Position numbers and translations under genes: made by a program. This document shows, piece by piece, positions 48,008 through 58,664 of a stretch of 64,000 nucleotides of DNA (position 1 is its first letter; every line of letters starts with the position of its first letter). Where the stretch lies: positions 62,001 through 126,000 of the forward strand of contig JAPPLK010000089.1 of assembly GCA_028819435.1 (NCBI GenBank), read 5' to 3'. The notes beneath the pieces were generated by a model. That model was not told the origin of the DNA. It ran no database searches and saw nothing but the letters and a program-made list of their open reading frames with translations. This DNA comes from Nitrospira sp. (GTDB lineage Bacteria > Nitrospirota > Nitrospiria > Nitrospirales > UBA8639).

Positions 48008-48260
48008 CCACATACGCATGATTTGAAAAGGATGTAGGGGCGACCGGCCGGTCGCCCGTGCCAGAGAAACCCGCTACCTCCCCTTTGCGCTCTTTTCCTC
48101 CCCTTTGTAAGGGGAGGATAGGTGGGGTAGAGGCATTCGAGCACAGGGTTTTGCTATTGCGTCCACAGCCTCTACCTCCCCTCACCCCTCCTTACAGAGG
48201 AGGGGAAAAGGCGGGCTGGAAATTGTCATCGAATGACTGCAAAGACAGGCACAACTGCCC

Positions 48261-48770
48261 ATGATCAAGGCCTACAAAGGCGTTACCCCGACCATTGCGG
48301 ACTCCGCCTTTATCGAAGACACCGCGGTGATCGTCGGCGACGTCGTCATCGAAGCCGATTCCAGCGTGTGGTTTCACAGCGTCATCCGCGGCGACGTCAA
48401 TTATATTCGAATCGGGCGGCGCACCAACGTCCAGGACCTCTCCTTGCTCCACGTGACACATGACACGTATCCACTGATTCTCGGCGACGACGTCACGGTC
48501 GGCCACCACGTCGTGCTGCATGGCTGCACCATTCAGAATCGGGTCCTGGTCGGCATGGGGGCCGTGTTGATGGACGGAGTCGTGGTCGGAGACGACTGTA
48601 TCATCGGAGCCGGGGCCCTGGTCACCGAACGCACCAGAATTCCGCCGGGTAGCCTGATGCTCGGCTCACCGGCCCGCGTCACGCGGCCACTCCGCAAAGC
48701 CGAACTGGCGTGGCTCAAGGAATCGGCTCAGAACTACGTCAGCTACGCCCGCGACTATATGACCGGGTAA
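48261..48770 (+). CDS. gamma-carbonic anhydrase family hexapeptide-repeat protein
   Basis: VIVGDVVIEADSSVWFHSVIRGDVNYIRIGRRTNVQDLSLLHVT...VTVGHHVVLHGCTI. Confidence 0.95.
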   Translation: MIKAYKGVTPTIADSAFIEDTAVIVGDVVIEADSSVWFHSVIRGDVNYIRIGRRTNVQDLSLLHVTHDTYPLILGDDVTVGHHVVLHGCTIQNRVLVGMGAVLMDGVVVGDDCIIGAGALVTERTRIPPGSLMLGSPARVTRPLRKAELAWLKESAQNYVSYARDYMTG

Positions 48771-48823
48771 CTGACCGGGTAACACCCCCGGCCCGGCCGA
48801 TACCAGCAGACCCCAGGAGTCGC

Positions 48824-49585
48824 ATGGCACATGCTCCACTCGTGATTCTCGGCGCCGGTTATACCGGACGTTTCATCTATCGCGTAGCCCGGCGACGCCG
48901 TCGTCCGGTATTCGCAACCAGCCGCGACCCGGACGCGCACCTGACCTTTGCCCAGCCCCACCACCGCATCCGGTTTGACTTGCGACAACCCGAGACCTGG
49001 ACGCGAATCCCCCAGCGATCGGACATCATCTGGTGCTTTCCGGCGTTGCCCCAGGACGTCGCCGAAACCTTCGCACAACACGCGCTTGACGCACACGGCC
49101 GCTTGATCCTCCTCGGCAGTACCTCGGCCTATCGAACGTGCCGCTCCGGCCTCATCGATGAACGCGTACAGGTCAACCGCTCCCTGCCCCGCGTCGCCAG
49201 CGAAGAACGTCTGCGCACCACGTATGGGGCTGTCGTCCTGCGACTGTCCGGGCTTTATGGCCCGGGCCGGCACGTGTTCGATTGGATCCGGAACGGAAAA
49301 ATCAAGAACTCACAAAAATCCGTCAACCTGATCCATGTAGAAGACGTGGCCGAGTTGTGCCTTCTCGCCCTGCAACATGCGGCACCCGGCTCGACCTATA
49401 TCCTGAGCGACGGCCAACCACGACCCTGGGCCGAGATCTGCCGCTTCGCCGCCGAACGCTTTCAGGTTGACGTCCCTCCGGCCACCGTCACCCGCGAAGC
49501 AGGGAAACGCCTCTCGCCCAAGAAAATCCTGTCTGAGTTCAACTACCGCCTCAAACACCCGGACCTGTTCACCGCCCTGGGCTAA
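48824..49585 (+). CDS. NAD-dependent epimerase/dehydratase family protein
   Basis: LVILGAGYTGRFIYR; VNLIHVEDVAELCLLAL. Confidence 0.85.
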   Translation: MAHAPLVILGAGYTGRFIYRVARRRRRPVFATSRDPDAHLTFAQPHHRIRFDLRQPETWTRIPQRSDIIWCFPALPQDVAETFAQHALDAHGRLILLGSTSAYRTCRSGLIDERVQVNRSLPRVASEERLRTTYGAVVLRLSGLYGPGRHVFDWIRNGKIKNSQKSVNLIHVEDVAELCLLALQHAAPGSTYILSDGQPRPWAEICRFAAERFQVDVPPATVTREAGKRLSPKKILSEFNYRLKHPDLFTALG

Positions 49586-49664
49586 CTGTAATCCGCGTAG
49601 GGGCGGGCGACCGGCCGGTCGCCCCTACAGGAGAAGCCGCACGGGCAACGCAACCCGTTCAGGC

Positions 49665-50552
49665 TCAGTCACCGAACAAATATTTTACCGTGAACATGAC
49701 GGAAAATTGACGCGGACCGCTGAAGGTGTTGTGGTTGGGGAAGCCGGGGTCCTGCGCGTGCATCGGATGCATCGCGTAGCCGCCCGTGTGTTCAATGTCG
49801 TCCATGATGGAATACGTCAGCTTGACGCCCAATAACGTCTGGTCCGTCAGGCTGTAATCCGTACCGGCGTACACATTGCCGGCCAACACGGTATCGGACA
49901 GGTCAGCGTTCTGAGTGCTGTTGAACGCCGACAGATCTCTCGCGGGATTCGTCGTGTCTTCGTAACTCGTAGAAAAATGGAGGCCCGATATTTCGACGAA
50001 CGCGACTCCCAACCCGACGCCCACGTACGGCGTGATGCGTTCGAACACGTTCGTGAAATCGTAATACGCGTTGACCGACAACGTGCGCGTAGTCAGGTCG
50101 TCGATCCTTGCCGTGGAATTGGACGTCACGTTACGGGAAGGCGAGTTGTCCGCCGGCGAGGGGACGAGCCCCCCGTCCAAATACGTGATGCCCTTGAATT
50201 GCTGTTGAATGGCGTTGTTGCGTTGCGCGGCGGAAAATTCCAAGCGCCAGTTGTTGAACATCCGGCCCACCGAGACTTCGAATGCGGCGCCGGCATCCAG
50301 GTCCAGGTTGTACATCCATCGGTATCCCGGTATGTCCGCACTGGAGCGACCTTGAGGCTCACAACCGGAATCCGGGTAGCAATAGGAGTCCCTGTTCCAT
50401 CCCTTCTGATCCATCCGGGACGTCCAATTCACCCCGATTCCTCCGCCGACGTACCACCCGGACCGCCCCGGCTCCGCACCCGCCTCCCCGGACGCGACAA
50501 AGATCATCCCGATCACCCCAACCGCACACAACCATGCTGCCGAACATTTCAT
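49665..50552 (-). CDS. outer membrane beta-barrel protein
   Basis: Signal peptide; WYVGGGIGVNWTS; ITPYVGVGLGVAFVEI; C-terminal FSVMFTVKYLF. Confidence 0.8.
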   Translation of the reverse strand: MKCSAAWLCAVGVIGMIFVASGEAGAEPGRSGWYVGGGIGVNWTSRMDQKGWNRDSYCYPDSGCEPQGRSSADIPGYRWMYNLDLDAGAAFEVSVGRMFNNWRLEFSAAQRNNAIQQQFKGITYLDGGLVPSPADNSPSRNVTSNSTARIDDLTTRTLSVNAYYDFTNVFERITPYVGVGLGVAFVEISGLHFSTSYEDTTNPARDLSAFNSTQNADLSDTVLAGNVYAGTDYSLTDQTLLGVKLTYSIMDDIEHTGGYAMHPMHAQDPGFPNHNTFSGPRQFSVMFTVKYLFGD

Positions 50553-50802
50553 CGAGTCCCCCCTGAAGTCACTCAAGCGGTTTTTCAAATCAGCAATGCG
50601 GACGGTCTGCATGACCATAAGATAATCAGAGTTGACCGGAAATACAAGTTGTCGCTGCTGGGATCCAAAAGGCCTTTGCTTTTACCTTTGTTCCGTAACC
50701 TGCCTTTGCAAACCGAATTCAAGAACATGCTATAGTGAACAAGAACCACGTCTTTCCTGACGCACCCGTCTTTGAACAATCCTGTACCTGAAAGGTAGAA
50801 CC

Positions 50803-51819
50803 ATGACACAAGCAACCTCTCCGTCGCCGATCCTGTTTTTTGACACGGCTTTTGCGATTCAACGCACGTTCTCGCTCAAAGCCGCAGCCGACCTGGAAGT
50901 CTTCACGGCCATTAAGGAAGGGCACAATACCACGTCGGCACTGGCGGACCGGTGCAAGGCTTCGGAGCGAGGCCTGCGCATGCTGGTCGACTATCTGGTG
51001 ATGATCGGGTTTCTCACGAAATCGGATGATACCTATGCCCTTACGCAGGATTCTGAGGTGTTTCTGGTCAAAACCTCGCCGGCCTACCTCGGCGGAACCC
51101 TGGAATTCCTCCTCAGTCCGACGCTGTTTGAAGGCTTCTGCAACCTGACCGAGGCCGTGCGCAAAGGCGGGACGACGTTACCTGACCAGGGGACCATCGC
51201 CGAGGAACATCCCGAGTGGGTCACCTTCGCCCGGGCGATGATGCCCATGATGGTCGGACCGGCCAAATGGATCGCCGAACACCTGGCGTCAACGGGCGGG
51301 CCGATTAACAAGGTTCTGGACGTGGCCGCGGGCCATGGGCTCTACGGCATCGAGATCGGAAAACGGTTTCCGGATGCCGAAGTCACCGCGGTCGATTGGT
51401 CGAACGTCCTCACCGTCACCCAAGAAAACGCGGACGCCGCGTCGCTGGGAGATCGCTTTAAAACGATTGCCGGCAGTGCCTTTGACGTCGATTTGGGCGA
51501 GGGGTATGACTTGGTCCTGCTCACCAACTTTTTGCACCACTTCGGGATCCCGGAATGTGAGGACTTTCTCCGCAAGGTACGGGCCGCAATGGCACCGGGA
51601 GGCCGGGTCATCACCTTGGAGTTTGTCCCGAATGACGATCGAATCAGTCCTGCATCCGCTGACTTTGCCCTCATCATGTTGGTTACCACCCCGGCGGGTG
51701 ACGCGTACACGTTCAATGAATGGGACGCCATGTTTCAAAACGCCGGATTCGGCCACAGCGAACTGCTCGCGGTGCCCAACTCCAAGGAGCACGTCATCAT
51801 CACGCATCACGCGACGTAG
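50803..51819 (+). CDS. SAM-dependent O-methyltransferase-like with dimerisation domain
   Basis: KVLDVAAGHGLYGIEIGKRFP; YDLVLLTNFLHHF; winged-helix N-terminus. Confidence 0.9.
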   Translation: MTQATSPSPILFFDTAFAIQRTFSLKAAADLEVFTAIKEGHNTTSALADRCKASERGLRMLVDYLVMIGFLTKSDDTYALTQDSEVFLVKTSPAYLGGTLEFLLSPTLFEGFCNLTEAVRKGGTTLPDQGTIAEEHPEWVTFARAMMPMMVGPAKWIAEHLASTGGPINKVLDVAAGHGLYGIEIGKRFPDAEVTAVDWSNVLTVTQENADAASLGDRFKTIAGSAFDVDLGEGYDLVLLTNFLHHFGIPECEDFLRKVRAAMAPGGRVITLEFVPNDDRISPASADFALIMLVTTPAGDAYTFNEWDAMFQNAGFGHSELLAVPNSKEHVIITHHAT

Positions 51820-52070
51820 GAAAGCCTGGCCCCTCACCCCGACCCTCTCCCTCAAGGGGCGAGGGAGTAAAAGTTGTAGCGGCCGCATCTCATGCGGCCT
51901 GGGGAAGCCAGTAAAAAGAAGCGCCATGAGATGGCGCGGCTACAAATACCAAGACAAAGACCCTGGATCCCCGATCTTCCTCTTTCCGTCATTCCCGCAG
52001 GCTTTTAGGGGGAATCCAGGGTCTTTCCCCTCACCCTGCCCTCTTCCAGGGGGAGAGGGAAAAATTCGGG

Positions 52071-54581
52071 TTACGTGGATGCCGGGCCTAGCGGCTTTGC
52101 AATCATGAGTAACGCGGCCAGGAGGGTCAGGTTACTGATGAGAGCCACCATCATGGCCATGCCGGTCAGCAAACCGAAATAGATGGTGGGGATAAAATTG
52201 GAAAATGCCAGGATACTGAACCCCACGGTAATCGTGAGCGCCGTATAATAGATGGCGCGACCGATACTCCCGTGGCACGCCACGATGGTGTCCCGGTACG
52301 ATTGGTGTTTCACGAATTCCACCTGAAACCGGTGAATGTAGTGAATGGCGTGATCAACGGCAATGCCCACCGTAATCGCCGCAATGGTAATGGTCATGAT
52401 GTCCAGGGGAATCCCCCACCAGCCCATCAAACCGAGTACCGCACAGGCCGCCAACAGGTTCGGCAGAATCGCCACGATGGACAGCGAAACCCTGCGAAAC
52501 AGCATCACGAACATCAGGAGAATGCTCACAAAAACCGCACTCATCGTCAGGATCTGCGAGCGGTAGAGACTGTGCAGCAGGTGACTGTAGAGGAGCGCCA
52601 TTCCGGTGGGATGCACGGTTGCCTCGGCAAACCCTATTTCGTCAACCAGGTATCGTTGGATACGCTCAATTAATTCCTTTCGTTTGAGCGTCGGGGCGGA
52701 TTCAATCAGTCGCATTGTCAAACGCGTTTGGGTTGCATCGGGAGACAGGTACGGATCAAGCACCGCTTTTTTCACGTCCTCCGGCACGTACTTTCTCAAC
52801 AGCGCCAACTCATAATCCTCAGGCATCCGGCCGTCATTCAACTGCTTCAATACTTTCGCGCCAGTTGCCAGGGACAGGACCTTGCCTATTTCCGGCAACG
52901 ATTCGAGGTAATCGTGAATCGTTTCAACCTGCGTTAACCGGTATCCGTTGAACCAATAGGAAGGTTGGCCGGCGGCATCCTCTTCTTGGGCGAACGGATC
53001 TGGGTCATCAAACGGATCATCAAAGGGATCGTCCGTCGCTTCAGGCGAAACAGCAACCGTTTCATCAGCGTCGATCACGAAGTCCAACGGAATGGTTCCC
53101 CCCAATTTCATATCAATCAATTCCATGCCCCGGTAAATTTCCGTCGTGCTTTTGAAATGATCGATAAACCTGTTTTCCACCTCCAGTTGCCCGATACCCA
53201 TTCCGCCTAACACGGCCAACAGCAAGGAAACCGCCACAATCGGCTTGGCATGCTTGAGCGTAAAGCCCGCCACTGCCATGGTAAATGCCTTGGTGGCATC
53301 CGTTCGCAGACTCACCCTCTCCGGCTTGAGTAGTACCAGCACCGCGGGGAAATAGAGGAAATTCAGCACAAACGCCAGGGAGATGCCGATCGTCATCATC
53401 CAGCCGAAATCAATGACGGGCCGAATATCACTGACGATCAGGGAACAGAACGCCACGATGGTCGTAATGGCCGTGTAGAAGCAGGGTTTCGTCATGTCCT
53501 TCATCGTGTGGAAGACCAACGTTTTCTGGTCCACGGTCGAAGCTTCCTCATTCAGAATCCGGTAACGTACGATCAGGTGGATGGTTAAGGACATCGTGAT
53601 AATAAGCAACAACGACACAAAATTGGATGAAATCACCGTCACGGGCCAATCCATAAATCCCAGGTAGCCGACCATCACGACGACGGAAATCAGGCAACAG
53701 GACATGGGCAACAGCACCCAGCGCCACGTCCGAAAAAAGTAAACCAGCGCCATGAGTAAGAACGCGAGGATGCCGGCGCCGAACGTGGCAATGTCGTATT
53801 CGATGAAACTGATCATGTCGGCGACGACCATACGCGTCCCACCCAGATACAATTGGGCCTTGTCACGATACTTGTCGAGAATGGCGCGGACGACCTCGGT
53901 ATCCTTGCTTTCGGACTCGATGACAGTGGCGTGATATTCGTGAAAAATTTGCTCCGTCGATCGCAGGGTCGCCGCTTCTTCCGCTGTGAGCCCGGACTCG
54001 GCTTCCTTTTCTCTCAACCGGTTCCGCTTGTTCAGGAGTTCATCATAGGTTGCGTCTTCCTTAAAAATAACTTGCAGCGCCGTCGTCCGGGTGTCCGTAC
54101 TGATCAGGTTATTGCGATAGATGGGACTTTCCTGTAATTCTTTCCTGGCCAGTTCCTTGTCGATACCCGGCGATTCCAACGTCCGTATCCCCTCCCCGCC
54201 TTTCAATTCCGTCAGGGACACCCTGGGACTGTTCACAAGTGGGACATCCAGGATCGAGTGGATCGACTCGACCGAATCGATCCGGGCCAGTTCATCACGG
54301 AGTTTTGTCAGGTGGGCCAGCGAGGAAGGAGCGAACAAATCCTCGTGCGGCGTATAAACGACAATGAGAAAATCATCCGAGCCGTAGGTTTCCCGGCTGG
54401 CCCGGTAATATTTCAGCGCTTCGTCGTGCTCCAGGATAATCGACTCGGAGGACGCATCGAGCTTGAAATCCGGAACGTAAGACGCGAAAAACGCCACCGG
54501 GAAAAACACCAGCCCCAATGCCACGACTGGCCGATCGATCACGATCGTTTTATACAATCGGAGCAGGAGTGAACTCACCAC
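52071..54581 (-). CDS. MMPL/RND superfamily transporter (probable GTG start)
   Basis: Two hydrophobic repeat halves, e.g. MVGYLGFMDWPVTVISSNFVSLLLIITMSLTIHLIVRYR and GIAVDHAIHYIHRF. Confidence 0.9.
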   Translation of the reverse strand: MVSSLLLRLYKTIVIDRPVVALGLVFFPVAFFASYVPDFKLDASSESIILEHDEALKYYRASRETYGSDDFLIVVYTPHEDLFAPSSLAHLTKLRDELARIDSVESIHSILDVPLVNSPRVSLTELKGGEGIRTLESPGIDKELARKELQESPIYRNNLISTDTRTTALQVIFKEDATYDELLNKRNRLREKEAESGLTAEEAATLRSTEQIFHEYHATVIESESKDTEVVRAILDKYRDKAQLYLGGTRMVVADMISFIEYDIATFGAGILAFLLMALVYFFRTWRWVLLPMSCCLISVVVMVGYLGFMDWPVTVISSNFVSLLLIITMSLTIHLIVRYRILNEEASTVDQKTLVFHTMKDMTKPCFYTAITTIVAFCSLIVSDIRPVIDFGWMMTIGISLAFVLNFLYFPAVLVLLKPERVSLRTDATKAFTMAVAGFTLKHAKPIVAVSLLLAVLGGMGIGQLEVENRFIDHFKSTTEIYRGMELIDMKLGGTIPLDFVIDADETVAVSPEATDDPFDDPFDDPDPFAQEEDAAGQPSYWFNGYRLTQVETIHDYLESLPEIGKVLSLATGAKVLKQLNDGRMPEDYELALLRKYVPEDVKKAVLDPYLSPDATQTRLTMRLIESAPTLKRKELIERIQRYLVDEIGFAEATVHPTGMALLYSHLLHSLYRSQILTMSAVFVSILLMFVMLFRRVSLSIVAILPNLLAACAVLGLMGWWGIPLDIMTITIAAITVGIAVDHAIHYIHRFQVEFVKHQSYRDTIVACHGSIGRAIYYTALTITVGFSILAFSNFIPTIYFGLLTGMAMMVALISNLTLLAALLMIAKPLGPAST

Positions 54582-54863
54582 GCCTCTCTTTGTGGGGGAC
54601 GGCCGGAGCCTGCCCTGAGCGAAGCCGAAGGGTGCCGTCACAAACCCGGCGTCAAAGGCCAGCGCAATGCTCTGGGACAGTACCGTAAATAAACGCGCGC
54701 GCCGACGCAAGAGCAAAAGGCAGAACCCGGCCAACCGGGTTCACGGCAACGCACCGCTGAAACACCTACGCGGGCCAATCGAAGAAATGGTCGAAAGAAA
54801 CGTCCGGAAAACGGTACAATAAGCACGGCCGTCATGGCTCAACGCACACGAGGAGGAAGACGC

Positions 54864-55424
54864 ATGACCGAAACGGCAGACAACAACACGGACGTAGCCA
54901 CACTCGGCGGCGGATGCTTCTGGTGCATTGAAGCCGTGTACCAGCACGTGCGGGGCGTGACAACCGTGGAATCAGGCTACATGGGCGGCAAACACCCCAA
55001 CCCCTCTTACGAAGCCGTTTGCACCGGCGTGACCGGTCACGCCGAAGTCGTGCAGGTCACGTTCGACCCTGCCGTCGTGACCTACCGTGACGTGCTGCAA
55101 ATCTTTTTTGCCGTGCACGATCCTACGACGCTCAACCGCCAAGGCAACGACGTCGGCACGCAATACCGTTCCGTCATTTTTTACCATTCCCTTGAACAAG
55201 CCGACGCAGCCAAAAAAGTCATCGCCGCCCTTACCGCAGACAACGTCTTTCCCTCCCCGATCATGACAGAAGTCTCATCCGCCCAACCCTTCTACCCGGC
55301 GGAAGCCTATCACCAAGAATACTTCATACGAAACCCCAACCAACCCTACTGCGCCTACCTCATCGCCCCTAAACTCGCCAAATTCCGCCAGCAATTTACC
55401 ACAAAACTGAAACCCACGTCATAA
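54864..55424 (+). CDS. msrA: peptide-methionine (S)-S-oxide reductase
   Basis: LGGGCFWCIEAVYQHVRGVTTVESGYMGG...YHQEYF. Confidence 0.97.
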   Translation: MTETADNNTDVATLGGGCFWCIEAVYQHVRGVTTVESGYMGGKHPNPSYEAVCTGVTGHAEVVQVTFDPAVVTYRDVLQIFFAVHDPTTLNRQGNDVGTQYRSVIFYHSLEQADAAKKVIAALTADNVFPSPIMTEVSSAQPFYPAEAYHQEYFIRNPNQPYCAYLIAPKLAKFRQQFTTKLKPTS

Positions 55425-55797
55425 TCGGGGATCTCCGCAGGACTTCCTTCCGTCATTGGTATGAAAATAGCCAACGATACCCCAATTTGTCATTCCGGGC
55501 GAAGCGAGGAATCTCTCCCTCGATAACCGACCGCCTCAACTACGAGATCCTTCGCTTCGCTCAGGATGACCACCTTGAACGGGAAGGGGACCGTCGGTTC
55601 TGAACGTAGCCCCGTAGGGGCGAAGTCGAAGAACGCTCAGGATGAACGGAAGGGGATAATCCGTACATGTAGGGGCGACTGGCTGGCCGGTCGCCCGCCC
55701 CTACCAGAAAAACCTTCTACCGCCCCTCGGACAGGCACGGGGGCCTGTCCCTACACCAAAGGAGGGGAAAAGACGGGATCTATCTCCCATTCGTCCC

Positions 55798-56892
55798 TCA
55801 GTCGGAAGACGACACGGGCAGACAATAGAAGAGGCAATCGCTCACGGCAATCTGCGGGTTCGTGGTCATCATCATGATGCGAGAAGCCTGTGCAACCACA
55901 AGCCGGCCTGCGTCTACGGCAAACAACTCCAGGGTCCGGTCACGCCCCTTGGCGTCACGGGCCACGACCACACCGGGCGAAGCATCCCGGACCCACCCCA
56001 GAACCTGCCCTTGATTCAGGATGCCGAAATTGAAGTGATCGGCGTCCGACCGTAACGTCAGGTCCACGCCGGGCACGGCGGCGGCGCCATATGCCACCTG
56101 TTTCCCCGCTTCCAGTGATACCCGGATGGGGTGATGAAAGGTTTTCACGTGCGCATAGCGCTGAGGCTCGTCCCATAATGATTCTGCCATGGCATAGGAC
56201 TTGAGCGCCGTCATCGCGGTTTGATCGGACAGGGCATCGCCGGCCCCACCGCATTCGGCCGTAATGGTGGGGAAATCGTCTTCCGTGGCTTCCATCAAGG
56301 TTCCCATCCGCAGGTCCGTCACAATCAAATGGTTTGAGACCAGGGCAGTCAGGGCTTTTTGCGGTTCTCCCAATTGCGTTGTCACGCCGTACGCGGGACT
56401 GCGACCGGACGTATTGTGAAAATCCACCAGGGCCTCGGGGCCGATGACGCGCAACCTGTCGAGCACCCCGGCCGCCAGCCGGCCTTCACGGCCCTCGAAC
56501 GGCATACGGAAACAGCGGTTCAGGTCCCGGCTGTCCGGCAACTGCCGGTGGGCGAATCCCGGTGGAGCCATGGCCGCATCCACGGCCCCGATGAAACAGG
56601 CAAGATTGACGCGAGGCCGGGTCCCGGCACGGAGCCACTGGAAAATCGCCCGGACCCCGGATGGTTCGTTGCCGTGCAACAGGGTCGTCACGGCTCGCGT
56701 GCGGGACGAATCTTCCCCGGTCAGGAACACCCACGCCGGCCCGCCCAGGCGCGTTAGAAATTCTTCAACCGTCGCCCCGGCGTCCTGCGTCGTGGGGTCC
56801 GTCCACTCCCCGGTCGTGATCTCACTCAATCGGGCACAGTCCATTCTCACTTTATTTTTTTCTTTTTTTACTGGCTTTATCGTAAATTTCAT
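55798..56892 (-). CDS. succinylglutamate desuccinylase/aspartoacylase family protein
   Basis: TTLLHGNEPSG and DLNRCF zinc-carboxypeptidase-like motifs; LVDFHNTSG. Confidence 0.85.
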   Translation of the reverse strand: MKFTIKPVKKEKNKVRMDCARLSEITTGEWTDPTTQDAGATVEEFLTRLGGPAWVFLTGEDSSRTRAVTTLLHGNEPSGVRAIFQWLRAGTRPRVNLACFIGAVDAAMAPPGFAHRQLPDSRDLNRCFRMPFEGREGRLAAGVLDRLRVIGPEALVDFHNTSGRSPAYGVTTQLGEPQKALTALVSNHLIVTDLRMGTLMEATEDDFPTITAECGGAGDALSDQTAMTALKSYAMAESLWDEPQRYAHVKTFHHPIRVSLEAGKQVAYGAAAVPGVDLTLRSDADHFNFGILNQGQVLGWVRDASPGVVVARDAKGRDRTLELFAVDAGRLVVAQASRIMMMTTNPQIAVSDCLFYCLPVSSSD

Positions 56893-57114
56893 GTTATTCT
56901 GTTTAAATTTGGAAATTGAGTTCCGTCAATTTTTCCAAAAACCGTAGCCAACCATCGGGGTTTTCATGGTTTTGGGGCGTCGTTTTATCTTTTTGCCCCG
57001 GTGTGGTTATAATAGTCAAATGGACTGGAAAATATACAGTCTTTGTCGTACGATTCAAAACGTAAGGTAATCCACCTGTACTGCAGAATGGATATAGACA
57101 GAAGGGGTTGCACC

Positions 57115-57618
57115 ATGCCAAAAACGAAGAACGCGGGAGGCCGCGGGACGTTGGAACCGCTCAGCGCCTGGAAACGACACCAAGCCTTGCAGGAATTGGC
57201 GCGATTCATGGGTCAGGAGGGCCGTCCTCATTTGACGCAGTTGGAATACGATCTTGCCGAAGAAAAAGCATATTCGGTTCAATTTTTTGTTCGGCATTGG
57301 GGCTCATGGGCCCGTGCCGTCGAAAAAGCGCGGGAACTGGTCGACCAACAGGAGATTCCGGAACCCGAACCATCTCCCTATGCAGGCTGGGTGAATTGCC
57401 TCTGCGGAAAAGCCTGTCATTGCGAAAAACGCTTTTGGAGTCCCGACCGGAGAAAAATCCGGATGTGCGACGCTTGTCGGGCTTGGTCCGACAAGTTGTC
57501 GGTGGACGATCAATTTTTCTATCTGACTGACGACACGACGTTAAACACTCGCGCCAGAACCCGGGCCAAACAGGGACGGCCCAAGAAAGACGTAGCCGAA
57601 CGGGTCGGCGTGAAATAA
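57115..57618 (+). CDS. protein with homing-endonuclease-associated repeat (HNH_repeat-like) and Cys-rich putative Zn site
   Basis: EGRPHLTQLEYDLAEEKAYSVQFFVRHWGSWARAVEKA; CLCGKACHC...CDAC. Confidence 0.55.
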   Translation: MPKTKNAGGRGTLEPLSAWKRHQALQELARFMGQEGRPHLTQLEYDLAEEKAYSVQFFVRHWGSWARAVEKARELVDQQEIPEPEPSPYAGWVNCLCGKACHCEKRFWSPDRRKIRMCDACRAWSDKLSVDDQFFYLTDDTTLNTRARTRAKQGRPKKDVAERVGVK

Positions 57619-57730
57619 AAAGACCTCCGTGATCCCCTGCCTTCCTGGTCGGGGATCACGACTGTTCTGTCCTGGTCCAAGCCCCCCATAAGTCGTGTCT
57701 TTTTCATTCATCAATTCCGTTAAAACTGTC

Positions 57731-58642
57731 CCGATGGGACTGCTCGGCGTCCTTCTGGTCCTGCTACCGGGTTCGCCGGGTTGGGCTTATACCGAGCAAC
57801 CCATCACCAACGGTGGCCACGTGTCCGGGAAAGTCGTCCTGAACGGTACCCCGCCGCCGCCCAAGGCGTTTAATCTCATTACCTATCCCGAAACCGTGTT
57901 TTGCGGCCGCATTTCCACCGGTACGGTCTGGCGACTGCTTGACCAGGTTCGCGTCGCACGGGACGGAGGGCTGCAACATGCCGTGGTCATGCTGGAAGGC
58001 GTTGATCGAGGGAAACCATTTCCCGCTGCCTCATCCACTATAGAAGCCCGCGATTGTACGCTCACTCCGCCGGTCATGGCGGTACGGAACCGGCAGGACC
58101 TCCGTATCGTGAACATGGATCCCATTATCCACGACATCCAGATGTATGAAGTCGCTCCTTTCGAGTCCGAAGTCATGTTTCATCGCCCGTTACGCATGAA
58201 TCCCCATCACCCCAAGAACGACGCCGGGGCCCACGATCACCTCCCGGGCACGCCGCTCGTCGATACCATCGCCTTTACCAAAGGACGCCGGATCTTTTAC
58301 CTGGAATGTGGATTTCACGAGTTCATGCAGACGTGGGGCGTGGCCGTGACCAACCCCTATTATGCCGTGACGGATGCCCAGGGTCATTTCACCATCCCGG
58401 ACGTCCCGGAAGGCGTCTACACACTGGTCGCATGGCATCCCGGCATGGGCGGCATACTGGACATGAAGGCCGTCGTGCTGAAAGACGATACCCTGCAAGT
58501 CCGGTTCGAATTCGAGAACGCCACGGACCGTCGCATGGCCCACACCACGATGGTTGACAATCCCCACTTCGGGATCGGGACGCTCGACACCTTCGGTGAA
58601 CGCATCGACATCCAACCCACCCACGAAATCCAAGCGCCCTAA
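57731..58642 (+). CDS. carboxypeptidase-regulatory-like/cupredoxin-like exported protein
   Basis: Signal peptide; GGHVSGKVVLNGTPPPPK; AQGHFTIPDVPEGVYTLVAWHPGMGG. Confidence 0.75.
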   Translation, partial: PMGLLGVLLVLLPGSPGWAYTEQPITNGGHVSGKVVLNGTPPPPKAFNLITYPETVFCGRISTGTVWRLLDQVRVARDGGLQHAVVMLEGVDRGKPFPAASSTIEARDCTLTPPVMAVRNRQDLRIVNMDPIIHDIQMYEVAPFESEVMFHRPLRMNPHHPKNDAGAHDHLPGTPLVDTIAFTKGRRIFYLECGFHEFMQTWGVAVTNPYYAVTDAQGHFTIPDVPEGVYTLVAWHPGMGGILDMKAVVLKDDTLQVRFEFENATDRRMAHTTMVDNPHFGIGTLDTFGERIDIQPTHEIQAP

Positions 58643-58664
58643 GCTGAAAAAATTACAGGCCGGA

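Noticed and set aside
32511-48209. CRISPR array
   Set aside because: The palindromic repeats are widely dispersed or in inverted pairs, not regularly spaced direct repeats, and no cas genes are present.
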